DNA from: Isoetes engelmannii
Taxonomy: Eukaryota > Streptophyta > Lycopodiopsida > Isoetales > Isoetaceae
Direction: 5' to 3'
Assembly (NCBI GenBank): GCA_011763485.2
Contig: JAANSK020273713.1
Location: forward strand, 1-21,058
DNA: 21,058 nucleotides
This document shows, piece by piece, positions 1 to 10,380 of the stretch (positions are counted from its first letter, which is position 1; the number at the start of each line of letters is the position of its first letter). The notes beneath the pieces were generated by a model that did no database searches, was not told the origin of the DNA, and saw only the letters and a program-made list of their open reading frames with translations. The position numbers were made by a program, and so were the translations under genes.

Positions 1-55
1 AACATATGGTTTTTGATGAATGTTGTTATAGTGCATGAACATATTTGGGCAATCC

Positions 56-85
56 GGAGGGAGGGAGGGAGGGAGGGAGGGGGGC
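56..85 (+). repeat. (GGGA)n microsatellite
   Basis: About seven GGGA units ending in GGGGGG, next to the presumed LINE 5' end. The purine run may be part of the LINE 5' leader. Confidence 0.85.
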
Positions 86-205
86 ATGGTGGCGCCTAGG
101 GTTTCTGCTTCGGTCTTTTGATCATAGCTCTTGATTCTGGTGTCAGCTTTGGGCGTGCTTGGACTTGTTAAAAAGCTCGTGGGGTGCTACTTCCAGTGAC
201 ATAAG

Positions 206-1147
206 GTTTGGGTGCTGATTTGATTGATTTGGTGCAAAGCAAGGTTCTGACAATTCCGGCCCTCTTTGGTGACGGTAGTGTTTGCTGCCACAATACTTTG
301 GCCATAACTCTTACAAACGGTGTCGGTGCTGAGTGTCGGTTCAGAGGGACAAAAGTGACAACTGCAATGTCGACTTCTGACTATGTAGTTGCATCTTTTG
401 TTGCTGCACCTTTGTCTACAGTAGCTTCTACCCCGTGGAGGTCACCCGACTCCATTGCACAAGCATCGGTGTTCATGTTTCTGAGTGGTTGTGCAAAGAA
501 TTATCATCTCTTGCCACATCCTCTCGCGTATCAGAGGCTATATGCATCATGGTGGATAATAACTAGAAGGAGATTGTGTCCTATCTTCAGCAATTGCATG
601 CTAAGCAGGACTCCATGGATGCCCAACTCCCACCAGAAGATATTTTCTACGAAATGCAGGAGTGTCGATCCCTTTGGTTTGGGTGCTGATTTGGTTGATT
701 TGGTGCAAAGCAAGGTTCTGACAATTCCGGCCCTCTTTGGTGACGGTAGTGTTTGATGCCACAATACTTTGGCCATAACTCTTACAAACGGTGTCGGTGC
801 TGAGTGTCAGTCCAGAGGGGCAAAAGTGACAACTGCAATGTCGACTTCTGCCTATGTGGCTTCATCTTTTCTTGCTGCACCTTTGTCTACAGTAGCTTCT
901 ACCCCGTGGAGGTCACCCGACTCCATTGCACAAGCATTGGTGTTCATGTTTCTGAGTGGTTGTGCAAAGAATTATCATCTCCTACCACATCCTCTCGCGT
1001 ATCAGAGGCTATATGCATCATGGTGGATAATAACCAGAAGGAGATTGTGCCCTATCTTCAGCAATTGCATGTTAAGCAGGACTCCATGGATGCCCAACTC
1101 CCACCAGAAGATATTTTCTACGAAATGCAGGAGTGTCGATCCCTTTG
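206..1147 (+). repeat. 471-bp tandem duplication in the LINE 5' region
   Basis: Unit 1 is 206-676 and unit 2 is 677-1147, both starting GTTTGGGTGCTGATTTG and ending GTGTCGATCCCTTTG. There are no indels. I count about 16 substitutions by eye, so identity is near 97%. The length is a multiple of three. In one frame of unit 2 (about 1000-1147) the translation looks like a coding ORF1 N-terminus (YLQQLHVKQDSMDAQLPPED). The duplicated block therefore seems to cover part of the 5' leader and the start of ORF1. Confidence 0.95.
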
Positions 1148-2160
1148 AGCATTTTGGGTTACCAGTCATGCAGATTAGTCACGAGGCCCGACGGTGTTAT
1201 GTGGAGCAACTTGTTGCATGCTCGGTGGTATACCAATTCACTGGCCCATTTCTGGACTTGAAACGTATGGGGTCGTGGCTGTCTGGGCATCATCATAAGT
1301 TGTGTGTTCTAGCATATCAATCCGTCAAATTAGTAGCGAAAGATCAATGGTGTTTTCTTCTTATGTTTGGTTCGCCTGAGCCAGCCGCCCAACTTATTGA
1401 ACGTGGCGTTGACACTCTGTGATGCATTTTCTTTTGTATCAGCAATATGTGTCTGGTTCCTTTCCAAGAAAACCAGAGGCTCTGCCTACCCCATTCTGGA
1501 TTGCCATTGAGAACTTGCCTCCATAGATGCAGAGTTCAGAGTTCATTTTAGCCATTGCAAATGAGATTGGGTTGCATCTTCAACACTCTATCACGAATGG
1601 CCTTACCAAGATCTGTGTTGCAGGACCCATTAATCATGATCTACCAAAGACGGTTGTCGTTTAAAGTAGAACCATGTTTTTTCCTTTCAAGCTGCACTTA
1701 CTTAATAGCCCTGAGTTGGCTCTTATGTTCCTTGAGGCACCTGTGTTTATCTAGTACTGTAAAACCTCATGCACCCAAATACTTGGATCTTGCATATGTT
1801 GCTCCTGCATCTGTTGCTCCTCGTGCCACTGCTATAGCGAAGATTCAAAGGATACAAGAACAAGCAGAAGAGGCTCCTAGTCAGTACATTGATCGTTGAG
1901 GTGTCCATCTTCCACCTAAACGTCCACCTACTTTTTGCCGACCTCGCAAGCTGATGAAGGGTTTTAACTCTGCAGTGTCTCAACATCCATCGCAGCATGA
2001 TTCAAGGGTTACTTCTCCTCCCATCAGTCCCCGTCGTGGTCATTTTTCCCCACTTCAATGGGCATATATGATTGAAAAGGTTGAGACACTGCATCAAGTA
2101 GAGAAGACTCTGATTGCCATTCAGTGCTCGATCCAACCTTCAGAAAATCAATGTGATTAG
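804..2160 (+). pseudogene. LINE ORF1 remnant (DUF4283-type nucleic-acid-binding protein)
   Basis: The best-preserved part is about 1149-1420. It reads VVYQFTGPFLDLKRM, then a WL-type segment, KLVAKDQWCFLLMFGSPEPA and QLIERG, the order expected for a plant LINE DUF4283 domain. After a frame change, 1491-1530 reads PFWIAIENLPP, then SSEFILAIANEIG (about 1530-1570), matching the family's W-x-x-L-x-N-L-P segment. Regions 1750-1900 and 1950-2160 hold low-complexity C-terminal sequence (Pro/Ser-rich). I see no clear CCHC zinc knuckle. Frames shift at least three times, with in-frame stops between blocks. In living elements the protein binds the LINE RNA. Confidence 0.7.
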
Positions 2161-2280
2161 TCTCATGCAATGTTCAAGGGGTGGCTTCTTCCCCCTTAAG
2201 AGGAGTCAGATTTTTTTTTTTATCTTTCTAAGCTAGATGCTCAGTTTATGTGTCTGTAAGAACACAAATGCCGCAAGGGA

Positions 2281-2935
2281 GATATGTCAAAGCTTACGGG
2301 CATGGTCGGCCCTCGCTTTAATATGGTGGTTGCAGCAGTTTATTCAGCTTGTGAGGGAGTTGTTATAGCTTGGCAACCTTCACTGTTAGTCACTTTTACT
2401 GTGGTGGATAGCTTTGGCCAGTCGGCTTTGATTGTGTGTAAGGAACGACTTTGATTGTGTGTAAGGAACGTGGAGTTCGATATGATCTTGTCAATGTATA
2501 TGCCCATACCAAGTCTCATCATAGAGCTTCCTTGTGGACATCTTTACGGTCCAAGATGCTTAATATGTACTAGACGATTTCATGAATCCTTGTAGGGGAC
2601 TTTAACATGGTCGATATGGAAGAGGATCGACTAGGGGGGGCCCCTTGAATGTTGTGTCTGGATTTGAGCGTCAGCAATGGCACCGTCTTCTTCATGACTA
2701 CAATCTCCCGGATCTAGATGAGAAGGTACTTTCACAAGGTGCAATGGTCAAATTGGTGGGGGTCATGCAAGTTCTCGTCTGGATAGGGATTACTAGAATG
2801 CGAACACAAGTTGTAACATTTCCAGGTCTTTATCGGTTCTCCCTTCGGGACAACTCAGTTTCAGACCATCATCCCCAATTCCTTTCAGAGGAACCTTTGA
2901 TGCAGCGATACCCTAGATGGGCGTGTTTTGGCTGA
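2281..2935 (+). pseudogene. LINE ORF2 remnant: APE-type endonuclease
   Basis: Translation shows GVVIAWQPSLLVTFTVVDSF, then YDLVNVYAH in another frame, then LVGDFNMVDMEEDRLGG with the GDFN motif at 2595-2606 (Asp and Asn are APE-family catalytic residues). WHRLLHDYNLPDLDE and a decayed WSN/SSRLDR-like block follow (2745-2800). A 23-bp microduplication at 2426-2470 breaks the frame in the first block. The enzyme would nick target DNA to prime reverse transcription; this copy cannot be functional. Confidence 0.8.
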
Positions 2936-3411
2936 ATGTAAAATTCCTAAAGGATGCAGACTTCCAAGAGGCTTGCAGGGTCATTGGGAGCTACCTTTAA
3001 CTGACATCGCGGGATGACCGGCACAGAGAGTGCACTCGCAGTGGTCAAACATTTTGACAGTATGCAGCAGCATATCGTGCTTTACTAGACACTTTGTACC
3101 AAGATCTTCTCGTCTCTCGGTAGGGTCTTCTCCCAGGGGTTCATGAACGAAAAATATTGGCATAGATTTCAAGCTTTGGAAGAGGAACAAATCCAATAGG
3201 CAAAGACTAAAGCAGGTTTGCAGTGGTTCCATGATGGAGATCGATGTACATGGTTTTTTTCGAGTAGCTAAGAGGCATCATATAACATCAGCCATGTCTT
3301 CATTACGTCAATCAAATGGCTCAATATTCTCGTAGCTGGTGGTCCTCAAGCAACATCTGCATGAGCACTTTTAGGCATTTTTGTTGACAGACATCTGCCC
3401 TTTCAGTAAAA

Positions 3412-5690
3412 ATGGAGGACGCCGCTATGTCTACGATCTCCTCTATCATTTCTGAAAAGCAGCGCCTATCAGTAGAGGTAGCTATAATTGCGGCTGATCT
3501 TGGTTCTGCAAATTTTGAACTTAAAAAGGGGAAGTGCCCAGGGGTGGATGGTGTACCAGTTGAGTTCTTGCAAGAATACTGGGAATGGTTGAAACAGGAT
3601 GTATTTCATGCTTTTTGCGACTTTCGTCGTTCTACTACCTTGCACAGATATTTAAATACAGGTGCCAGGGAATAAATTACTAATCGCATATGTCTGATTA
3701 GCCATAATGAGTTTGGCTAAACTTGCCCAAAACTAACTCCAAAACTTTCTGTGATTTAGCTAAACTCTAGATGTTTTTCGTCTCATACTTTCTAGTGTTT
3801 AGCTAAACTAGCCCAAAATTCACCCGAAAACTTTCTGTGACGTGGGCAGAAAAGAGGAAGCTATCAGTAATCATACTTTTTCACAATTATTTCTATTTAC
3901 TTTAGTCGTTTTCTTTAAAAAAATGTACTATAAAATGATAGCTAACTAACTTCAGGCCAAATTATGTCATGGATGCCAAGTTACTAATATTAATCATAAA
4001 TTTCTCATTACTTTAGCTAAAGTAGCCCGAAACTCATTCAAAAAACTTCTATGGTTTAGCTAAACATTAAAAATGTTCACTCTCTTACTTTCTAGCCTTT
4101 GGCTAAAGAGCTTGAAGGTTGAAGCAGGCACAAAAAAAGTTAAGCTAAAATTGTAAATTTTTCCCAATTTTTTCCATATACTTTAGCCAACATTTTTTTA
4201 AAATGTGCTAAAAAATCGTCAAATTGCGAAATTTAGCCCTTAAATTATTCCATGACAGGTGCCATCTCGTTGATCCCCAGACTATTTTAGATTGGCGTCC
4301 AATCACTCTATTATCATCGATATATAAAAGATTTGCCAAGGCATATGTAAAAGTAAGGATGAAGTACATTTTAGCTACATACATTTCTACAACTCAATCA
4401 GGATTTCTCCCCAGGAGATGCATTCTTAATAACGTGGTTGTTGCATATGAAGGAATCTATTAGGTCAGTCGATAATATCATCATGTTGTATATCTTAAAC
4501 TTTATTTTGCAAAGGCATATAATAGTATTAGCTGAGAGTTCATGCGCTTATGTATGCCCAGACTAGGATTTGGGCAGCAGTTCATGTCAGATGTAATGAA
4601 ACTGGATGTCTCTGCTCGGGCCATCGTTCTCTTTCACGGTGAGCCATCGGAGGTTTTCCCACTTGGTCATGGTATTCGTCAAGGCTGCCCTTCAGCACGA
4701 CTCCTTTTTTAATTATTGCAAAGACTTTGTCACAGTTATTTGCAGTTGTGACAGTGGAGGGGCTCCTTCAAGGTATGGCTATGGAGGACGGTACACGGGA
4801 AGTTTGTAATGAATATGCAGATGACACGTTCATTTTTTCTGATTACTAACCCTGAAAATCTTGAAGTTGCAAAACTACTCTCACTTGGTGGGTTGCTTCT
4901 CACACATGGACAGGCCACCAAGCTACGTGGAATTCTAGTTGGTACTCATGTTAATGCCGAAGCAACATGGGAAGAACAGTAGCACCCATGTTTATATGGC
5001 CTCCTTGCTGTACCCCACAAGTCGAAGTACAGGAGCTTATTGCAATAGTCCAAAACTTCACCTGGGACTGAGGAGGATGTTGTATTAAGGTGGTTTGGTC
5101 GAAATGCATCCTCCTTAAGTGGGCATGTGGCTTGCTATGAGGATTACTTACTACAGAGTAAGGTCCTCATCTCAATATTTATTTGGAGGCTTCTGAATGG
5201 CGAATACGATTCTCCTGGTCTGCATCTTCTCAAACAATCACTTGGTCATTGAATTTTTTGTTGGGAAAGAAGGCGGTCAAACCAGTTCTTCCTTGGGCTC
5301 TATTTCACCCTCTTGAGCCTTTCTCAAATGCGTCTCCTTTCCTACAAGGATTATTGATAGCATGGAGTGCCATTAGACATTTATTTTGGTCATGTCCTTT
5401 TATCCATGCTCGACTAGATATTCCATTGTGGTGGGTGCCATTGCCACAAGATATCTCAACAACTCCACTTGCTACATCAGTTCATCCCCTTACACAAAGA
5501 TGTTGAATCCTAGCAGGTGTCGTCTCTATTCAAGCATGGTATGAAGGTGGTCGCCTCTTGTCATGGCCTGCGTTTCAAGCAAATTTTTTGCTCTCATATT
5601 GGGACGTAACTGCGTGGGAGAAGGTAGCAATGAACTTACCTCTTATAAGTGTGATTTATCTGCGTTTTGAGATAAGCAGATAAATCCGCT
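3412..5690 (+). pseudogene. LINE ORF2 remnant: reverse transcriptase and C-terminal region
   Basis: The first RT part reads KKGKCPGVDGVPVEFLQEYW and ends HRYLNTG near 3663. The next part, after the inserted element, reads DWRPITLLSSIYKRFAK (from about 4281), TTQSGFLPRRCILNN, GIRQGCPSA (4671-4697) and YADDTFIF (from 4814). YADD carries the two catalytic aspartates. The post-RT region has KSKYRSLLQ, a WFGR-type segment (about 5080-5110), IFIWRLLNGE (5175-5205), AIRHLFWSCPFIHARLDIPL (5370-5430) and LLSWPAFQANFLLSYWDVTA (5550-5610). An upstream linker at 3150-3260 shows AKTKAGLQWFHDGDRCTWFF, typical of the stretch between endonuclease and RT. Frames change repeatedly, so it is inactive. Confidence 0.85.
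3668..4254 (+). mobile_element. Non-autonomous DNA transposon (MULE-like) inserted in the LINE RT
   Basis: 587 bp of AT-rich DNA flanked by a perfect 10-bp target duplication ACAGGTGCCA (3658-3667 and 4255-4264). Target duplications of 8-11 bp are typical of Mutator-like elements. The ends are weak imperfect inverted repeats: GGGAATAAATTA at the left, and TGGAATAATTTA at the right when read on the other strand. Inside are two diverged units of about 300 bp, starting with TTACTAAT near 3678 and 3981. Both are rich in the palindrome TTTAGCTAAA or its variants. No ORF is present. Removing the element plus one duplication makes the LINE read LNTGAISLIP, a standard RT motif, so the boundaries are well supported. 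Family assignment is less sure than the insertion. Confidence 0.85.
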
Positions 5691-5705
5691 TCTTGAGGCT
5701 AGTTG

Positions 5706-6483
5706 AGGGGCCGTCTTCCTCAGAGTATTTATATGCTGCCTTCCCTCGGTTTTCCCTATCAGCCGTCTTAGCGCATCTCTTCCTTGGTCGTCCGCTCCCC
5801 CCCCCTCCCCCTCACCCCTCCTTGGAGCCTCGGTATTTCCTAGATGGGCGTTTGAGTTCTTCTTTAAGCCCTCCATTTTGCTCTAGGAGTATTTTTAGAT
5901 ATGGCTCTTGGCTACTATGTGTGTTGCGATGGCCCTATTGCTTGGTATGTGGTGGTGGCACTAGTGCCTGGGGAAGCCCTTGTGCAATTTGTATCCTTCC
6001 ATTGTGGTGGTGGCCTTAGTGCCATGCGTGTGATGGTGGCCACATCCGTGGAGTGCCCTCGTGCACATTGGTGGATCTTTGTTTTGTTGTTTCTTTGCAG
6101 GTTGTGGGAGCGATCCTTGGAGTTCTTGTGCAGGCCTTTCATCTGAGGTGGAGCTCATGATTTTCTTCTGCTTGCTATGGAGGCATTATCTAGCCGGATG
6201 TTCATGCTTCGGAGATCGTGTCCTTTTTTATGTTGCATCTCAATGTTTGTTTCCCAACAAAGCTGGTTAGCTTGAGGGATTTCTTTTCTCCTTTGCAAAG
6301 AGAAACAATCAGAAACTTGTACTATTCGTGTTTTAAAGAATAAAGAAGAGATGCCCAATGGCTCATTCATTCTAGAAGTTGGTGTTAATTGAGAGTTTTT
6401 GGCATACACCATGCAACAACAGTATGATTGCCGGATGCTACAAAGCTATCATGCTCATGATCACAAAACAAGAACAAGAGGAG
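5706..6483. other. Unassigned sequence after the LINE block
   Basis: No convincing gene. There is a C-rich tract (about 5790-5825) and a stretch rich in GTGGTGG (5945-6050). A TATTTATA box lies near 5728. Open frames in this region have no recognisable domain and overlap each other on both strands. It could be LINE 3' leader-type sequence or part of a later insertion. Confidence 0.4.
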
Positions 6484-6710
6484 CAAATATGGACAAAGAA
6501 TGAGGCAAACATGCGCCAAATAAGGCTCTCCAAATTTGAGATAAAACCTGAGGACAGCTGAAGAGGCTCTAGTCTAATATAGCGTAGACCGCTAACCTGA
6601 GCCCAACATCTAGCTAAATCTAAGCCATACACTTATGCTGACCTAAACATGCCAAGTGTAGTCTGCCGCCATACCTAACACGTCCACAATGCTAACTACT
6701 AGGTGGTTAA
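6484..6710 (+). repeat. Dispersed direct repeat, copy 1 (about 227 bp)
   Basis: Matches 11832-12055 in the same orientation, at roughly 90% identity by eye with only small indels near the right end. It contains GAAGAGGCTCTAGTCTAATA and ACCTAAACATGCCAAGTGTA. The homology stops sharply on both sides. No tRNA-like head or coding sequence is seen. It could be a short interspersed element, or paired pieces of the ends of a larger element. Confidence 0.85.
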
Positions 6711-7442
6711 TAACACTGCCTCTCCTAGTAGTTTTTAGCACAAAAACATGTTCATACTTTTATAAGAGAAGTCTGTCATTTTACAACATGGTGCCAAAAA
6801 TTAGGGGAATAAACAATGGTAATGGTTAGGTTTTATTGCCAAATGATGAGCGTGAGTGCGTGTTGTTGAAACTGGATGCCCAAATAGTGTCGATGTCAAT
6901 GGGCCATACAGAATGTAAGTGAGCTAAAAGAACACAACGACTATACCCACATACTATGAGCAAATCAAATTTACAAAGCAAGTGCCAAAAACCCACTTAC
7001 AACAATAAGAATGTAGGGGGCCTTATAAAAAATAAACACCATAATGCCTCCCCCTTGATCAGCCATATAGAGCGTGAGGTTTTTGGAACAAAGTGTGAGA
7101 GATCATGACCAAGCATGAATTGCATGACCAAGCATGATCAAGCGTGACTGTATGCTGAAAAAACTGTAACTTACCTAGCGTGAATTGTAACTATCATAGT
7201 GTGATCCAGTGTGACGATGCTTGTGGCAAAAATGATAATTGGCGTGACTTTATAATATCTAGGCGTGGAAAAATCACGACAAAATTCCAAATGCAAGGCG
7301 TGGACATCTGCATGGCCTAATTCCATCTGAACTATGGATAGCTGAGCCTTTGGTTTGAAAAACCCTAGATGTGATGCTATATGAAGAGAATGAATGGACA
7401 AAAGTTGATGTTCGATGAATGATAACTGGAACAACAGCATAA
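6711..7442. other. Unassigned sequence with a GCRTGA-rich stretch
   Basis: No gene recognised. From about 7066 to 7290 the hexamer G[CT][AG]TGA and close variants recur about a dozen times, for example in CATGACCAAGCATGAATTG. The open frames here have no family resemblance. Confidence 0.4.
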
Positions 7443-9699
7443 TGTAACGGTCCTGGCCACTTGATGGGCCAGTATACATATTTATGTACGTATGTATACA
7501 TGCTTGGCATGCATGCACCATGGAGATCATATAAGCAAGGGTTTGGCCTCTTTGGAAAAAGGATTTTTGCAGGAGGCTATGCAGAGCATGGAGGTAGAAG
7601 GAGCAATTTTTGGGCTGTTTTGATAGACGAACTTTTGGAGCGTCATATCTCGGCGACCAGAGATCCTTTTTACATGATTTTTCTTTTATTGGAAAGGATT
7701 TCGTATCAGCTTTCCGGATTAGATCTGATCAGGCCGAAATTCATTTGTATGGCAGAGATATGACAGAAAGGTTGAAGCTGGGTCAGAATTTGACTACACT
7801 ATGTATCTTTTTCTCCAATTTGGTCCTTGGAGCACGAAGCTGATTCTTTGTTGCATGAAGCAATTCTCAGGTGGGGTTTATGTTGATTGTTGAGCACATA
7901 AGCTGCATTCATGATTATATATTTTTCATGCTTTGTGATGCATCGATGGGAAGATGGAGGTTAAGAGGTATTGCCATGTATTGTATGTCTTCTTCTTTCA
8001 GAAAGTTGTATTTAGATTTATCTCAGATGAAGGCATATCGATTGGAATTGGATGATTGCAAGGGCCGTGGGATGAAGAATCAGTTTTGAGGGCTCAAGAT
8101 TTGCCCCAACAGATGGATAGGCCAACAAGGGAAAAACTGGAGTCAAAACTCAAAGACCTTATGGAAAGAATTGGGCATGGCTAGATCAGGCCAAAATATC
8201 ATGGAGATGGGTCGAAATTGGCTGTGGAGGGCTATTTTGGGCTTTGGATGGTCGATTTGCCCTTAGCTTCTCCAGATCAGCTAGATTGATGTTGGAAAAG
8301 GCTCATCCCGTTTGTTACAAGCTTTTGCGTTTCTGTCATGTTCTATGCTTTTGGTGTTCAATTGATATTTGTTGCATTTTTTATGTTAACAATTGTTATT
8401 TAATGGTAAATAAAATACAAAGAATCCAAGGGGCAAGATGGCATTACAAGGTGCTAGGATCTAGCGCAGGCTACCCACCGAGTATGTTCAGGTGCAGCTG
8501 CAAGTTATTTGGGTGAGCACGAAAATAAGTAAGAACTAGCGAAAGTTATTTTGGGTGAGCACGAAAATAAGAAGTGCTGGATTTTGGGATTTTTACACTA
8601 GCGACACGAGTACTCTTAGCTATGAAAATGGATTTGATATGAAATATTTTGAAACCTTAGCTAAGTGTTCTAAGTGTAAAATTATTATTAAGGTATAACT
8701 TGGCCCCATTGGATGTAGAGCTAGTCCTACACCAACACTAGAGATCATGCTATTGTCATCATGGTCTTCATCGGTAAGTTAGCTACTCCGACATGGTATA
8801 GGTTTTATGGGCAACCTCGGCAAGGGTAAATCTACGCACTTGTATATAATGTAATGAACACACATGTCATCGTCTTTGCATTATCACACTGTTGTCTTGG
8901 TAACTGGATGTCTATTGGATCCTTCGAGGTCGGACTTTTAGGTTCGGTGGCTTGGGTGTTCCGGCATTCTCATGTTCTATGTTCTTTGTGTTTTGTGGTT
9001 TATGCTTGTGCTATGTGACACCGGGCGTGGCATCCGGGGGAAGGAAACTCCCATGGTAAGAGGTCCTCTAGCACCAGACGTGGTCTGGGAAGGTATACGC
9101 ATACGAGGTTCACCCCACCCCCGCTACCGAGCTTGGAATGTAATCTGGCTGGGCATTTGCTGCTAATGGAGTCTGTGTCTGTGCTACCCATTGTCCCCGA
9201 GCTTGTTTATGATGGTTTTGGTACTTTGGTTATGTTCTTTGCTTCTGATGCTCATGTGTTGTATTTTTATTGATTACTGTCATTGTCTAGCACCTTACTC
9301 AGTCAGCTATGGGTAGCAGAGGCAGCTATAGGATCAACACTTGGTCAAGAGGACTAACCCCTTTAAGTGCATGTGCAGCGAATGAGCAAGGTGCAGGCTC
9401 GGGCTGGTGGCAACAGTGAAGTTGGAGACCGTGGTTGAGTTATAGAGGAAACTTATATTAGATTTGGGCATCTAAATATTGTGAATGTATGGAGGATAGT
9501 GTTTCATCTAGATATTGTTACATAGGATAATGATTATACTTTAATTGACCTTGGATTTATATGAGTAAGAAGATTCAATTCTTCACCACATTGCATTTAT
9601 CAACCTAGCAAGAGTCTTAGAACAAGTTTAGACAAGATCCCGAGTTGCCAGGAGGGTCAACTCGACAGGCTTGTTATCCCGAGTTCTAGTGGGAGAGAT
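7443..9699. other. LTR-retroelement-like debris without recognisable genes
   Basis: Position 7443 begins TGTAACGGTCC, which resembles the start of the LTR-like block at 9700 (TGTAACGGCCC). A CATATAAG box follows at about 7528. The stretch 7600-7800 (GGAGCGTCATATCTCGGC and following) looks like plant LTR-element leader sequence, but this is an impression only. I see no gag, protease, RT or integrase motif. A 41-bp tandem pair lies at 8503-8573. Best treated as an old fossil of uncertain extent. Confidence 0.3.
8503..8573 (+). repeat. Short tandem pair, period 41 bp
   Basis: AGTTATTTGGGTGAGCACG and AGTTATTTTGGGTGAGCACG, each followed by AAAATAAG, start near 8503 and 8544. The second unit is incomplete. 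Confidence 0.8.
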
Positions 9700-10380
9700 T
9701 GTAACGGCCCCATGGTAAACTGCTCGAGTATTCGATCCTTGAATGTGCCTGTGGGGCATTCTCGAGATATCGACATAAATGAGTAGATGCGACTACTCAT
9801 AAATGTCCAGATGGTTTTGTCCAGTTGATTAAAGGCATGTCGGTTAGGAAAGTTACAGATAATCTTCTATTTTTGCCAGATGTGGTGGAACGACGACTGA
9901 ATTTGCAGGCTGAATGCCGGATATGGTGCCGCTGCAGCAAGGACTTGCTGAGTGTTCCATGATCTAACATGTACACCTAGACAACATAGGTTACCCCTTG
10001 GGGATGTACCCCCTAGACCCAATTTATTCACATGTCCCAACATGTGATTATGTTAAGCTAACTGCCACATGGTGCAATTCCATTGCCCGATCCTTTATTA
10101 TCTACCCTAAAAGGTGTACCCTAAAAAGTACCCCTCTATAAAAAGAGGCCTATCGCTAAAGCGCCCTCTTTTTTAGTCTCGTGATCAGCGCCCACATCTT
10201 GGGATTCATGCCTGAGCCATCTGCCAGCAGTAGCTAGCTGAACAACCTCGGATCTGTCCAAGCAGTCTCCTCGGTCGCTCCAAGCTTCATTCGACCAGCA
10301 TCTGATATGGAAGCCTTTAGGGGAATGCCCGTCAACCAAGGATCCGGTAGGTGGTCTTTGCCCCTTGTCGATTCTTAGAT
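9700..10380 (+). mobile_element. Putative LTR (3' LTR or LTR remnant) of a retrotransposon
   Basis: Starts TGTAACGGCCCC, directly after a purine-rich tract AGTGGGAGAGAT (9688-9699). That is the order polypurine tract then LTR start found at the 3' end of plant LTR elements. A strong TATA box, CTCTATAAAAAGAGG, lies at 10134-10148, about 435 bp in, where a U3 promoter would be. The right end (expected CA) is not pinned down, and no matching 5' LTR is clear. It is a decayed, probably old copy. No protein-coding part is recognised beside it. Confidence 0.35.

Larger units (their letters stand above)
48..5705 (+). mobile_element. Decayed L1-type LINE, 5' and central part
   Basis: Parts in order on the + strand are: a G-rich 5' end with a (GGGA)n tract (about 56-85), an ORF1 remnant with a DUF4283-like domain (1149-1560), an APE endonuclease remnant (2281-2935), a linker (2980-3400), a reverse transcriptase (3412-3667 and 4255-4870, split by a DNA element) and the region after the RT (4980-5690). 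The reading frame changes many times and there are many stops, so the copy is dead and old. Recognisable homology fades near 5705, before the zf-RVT domain that should follow. The 3' end may be the segment at 12480-13069 (see findings). L1-type LINEs move by target-primed reverse transcription and leave a poly(A) tail and target duplications. Confidence 0.85.

Noticed and set aside
5693-6158. Several overlapping open frames on both strands
   Set aside because: Low-complexity C-rich and GTGG-rich DNA, no domain, no sign of coding bias on one strand.
7171-7530. 119-residue open frame on the - strand
   Set aside because: No recognisable domain; it lies across repeat-like DNA with a competing frame in the same place.
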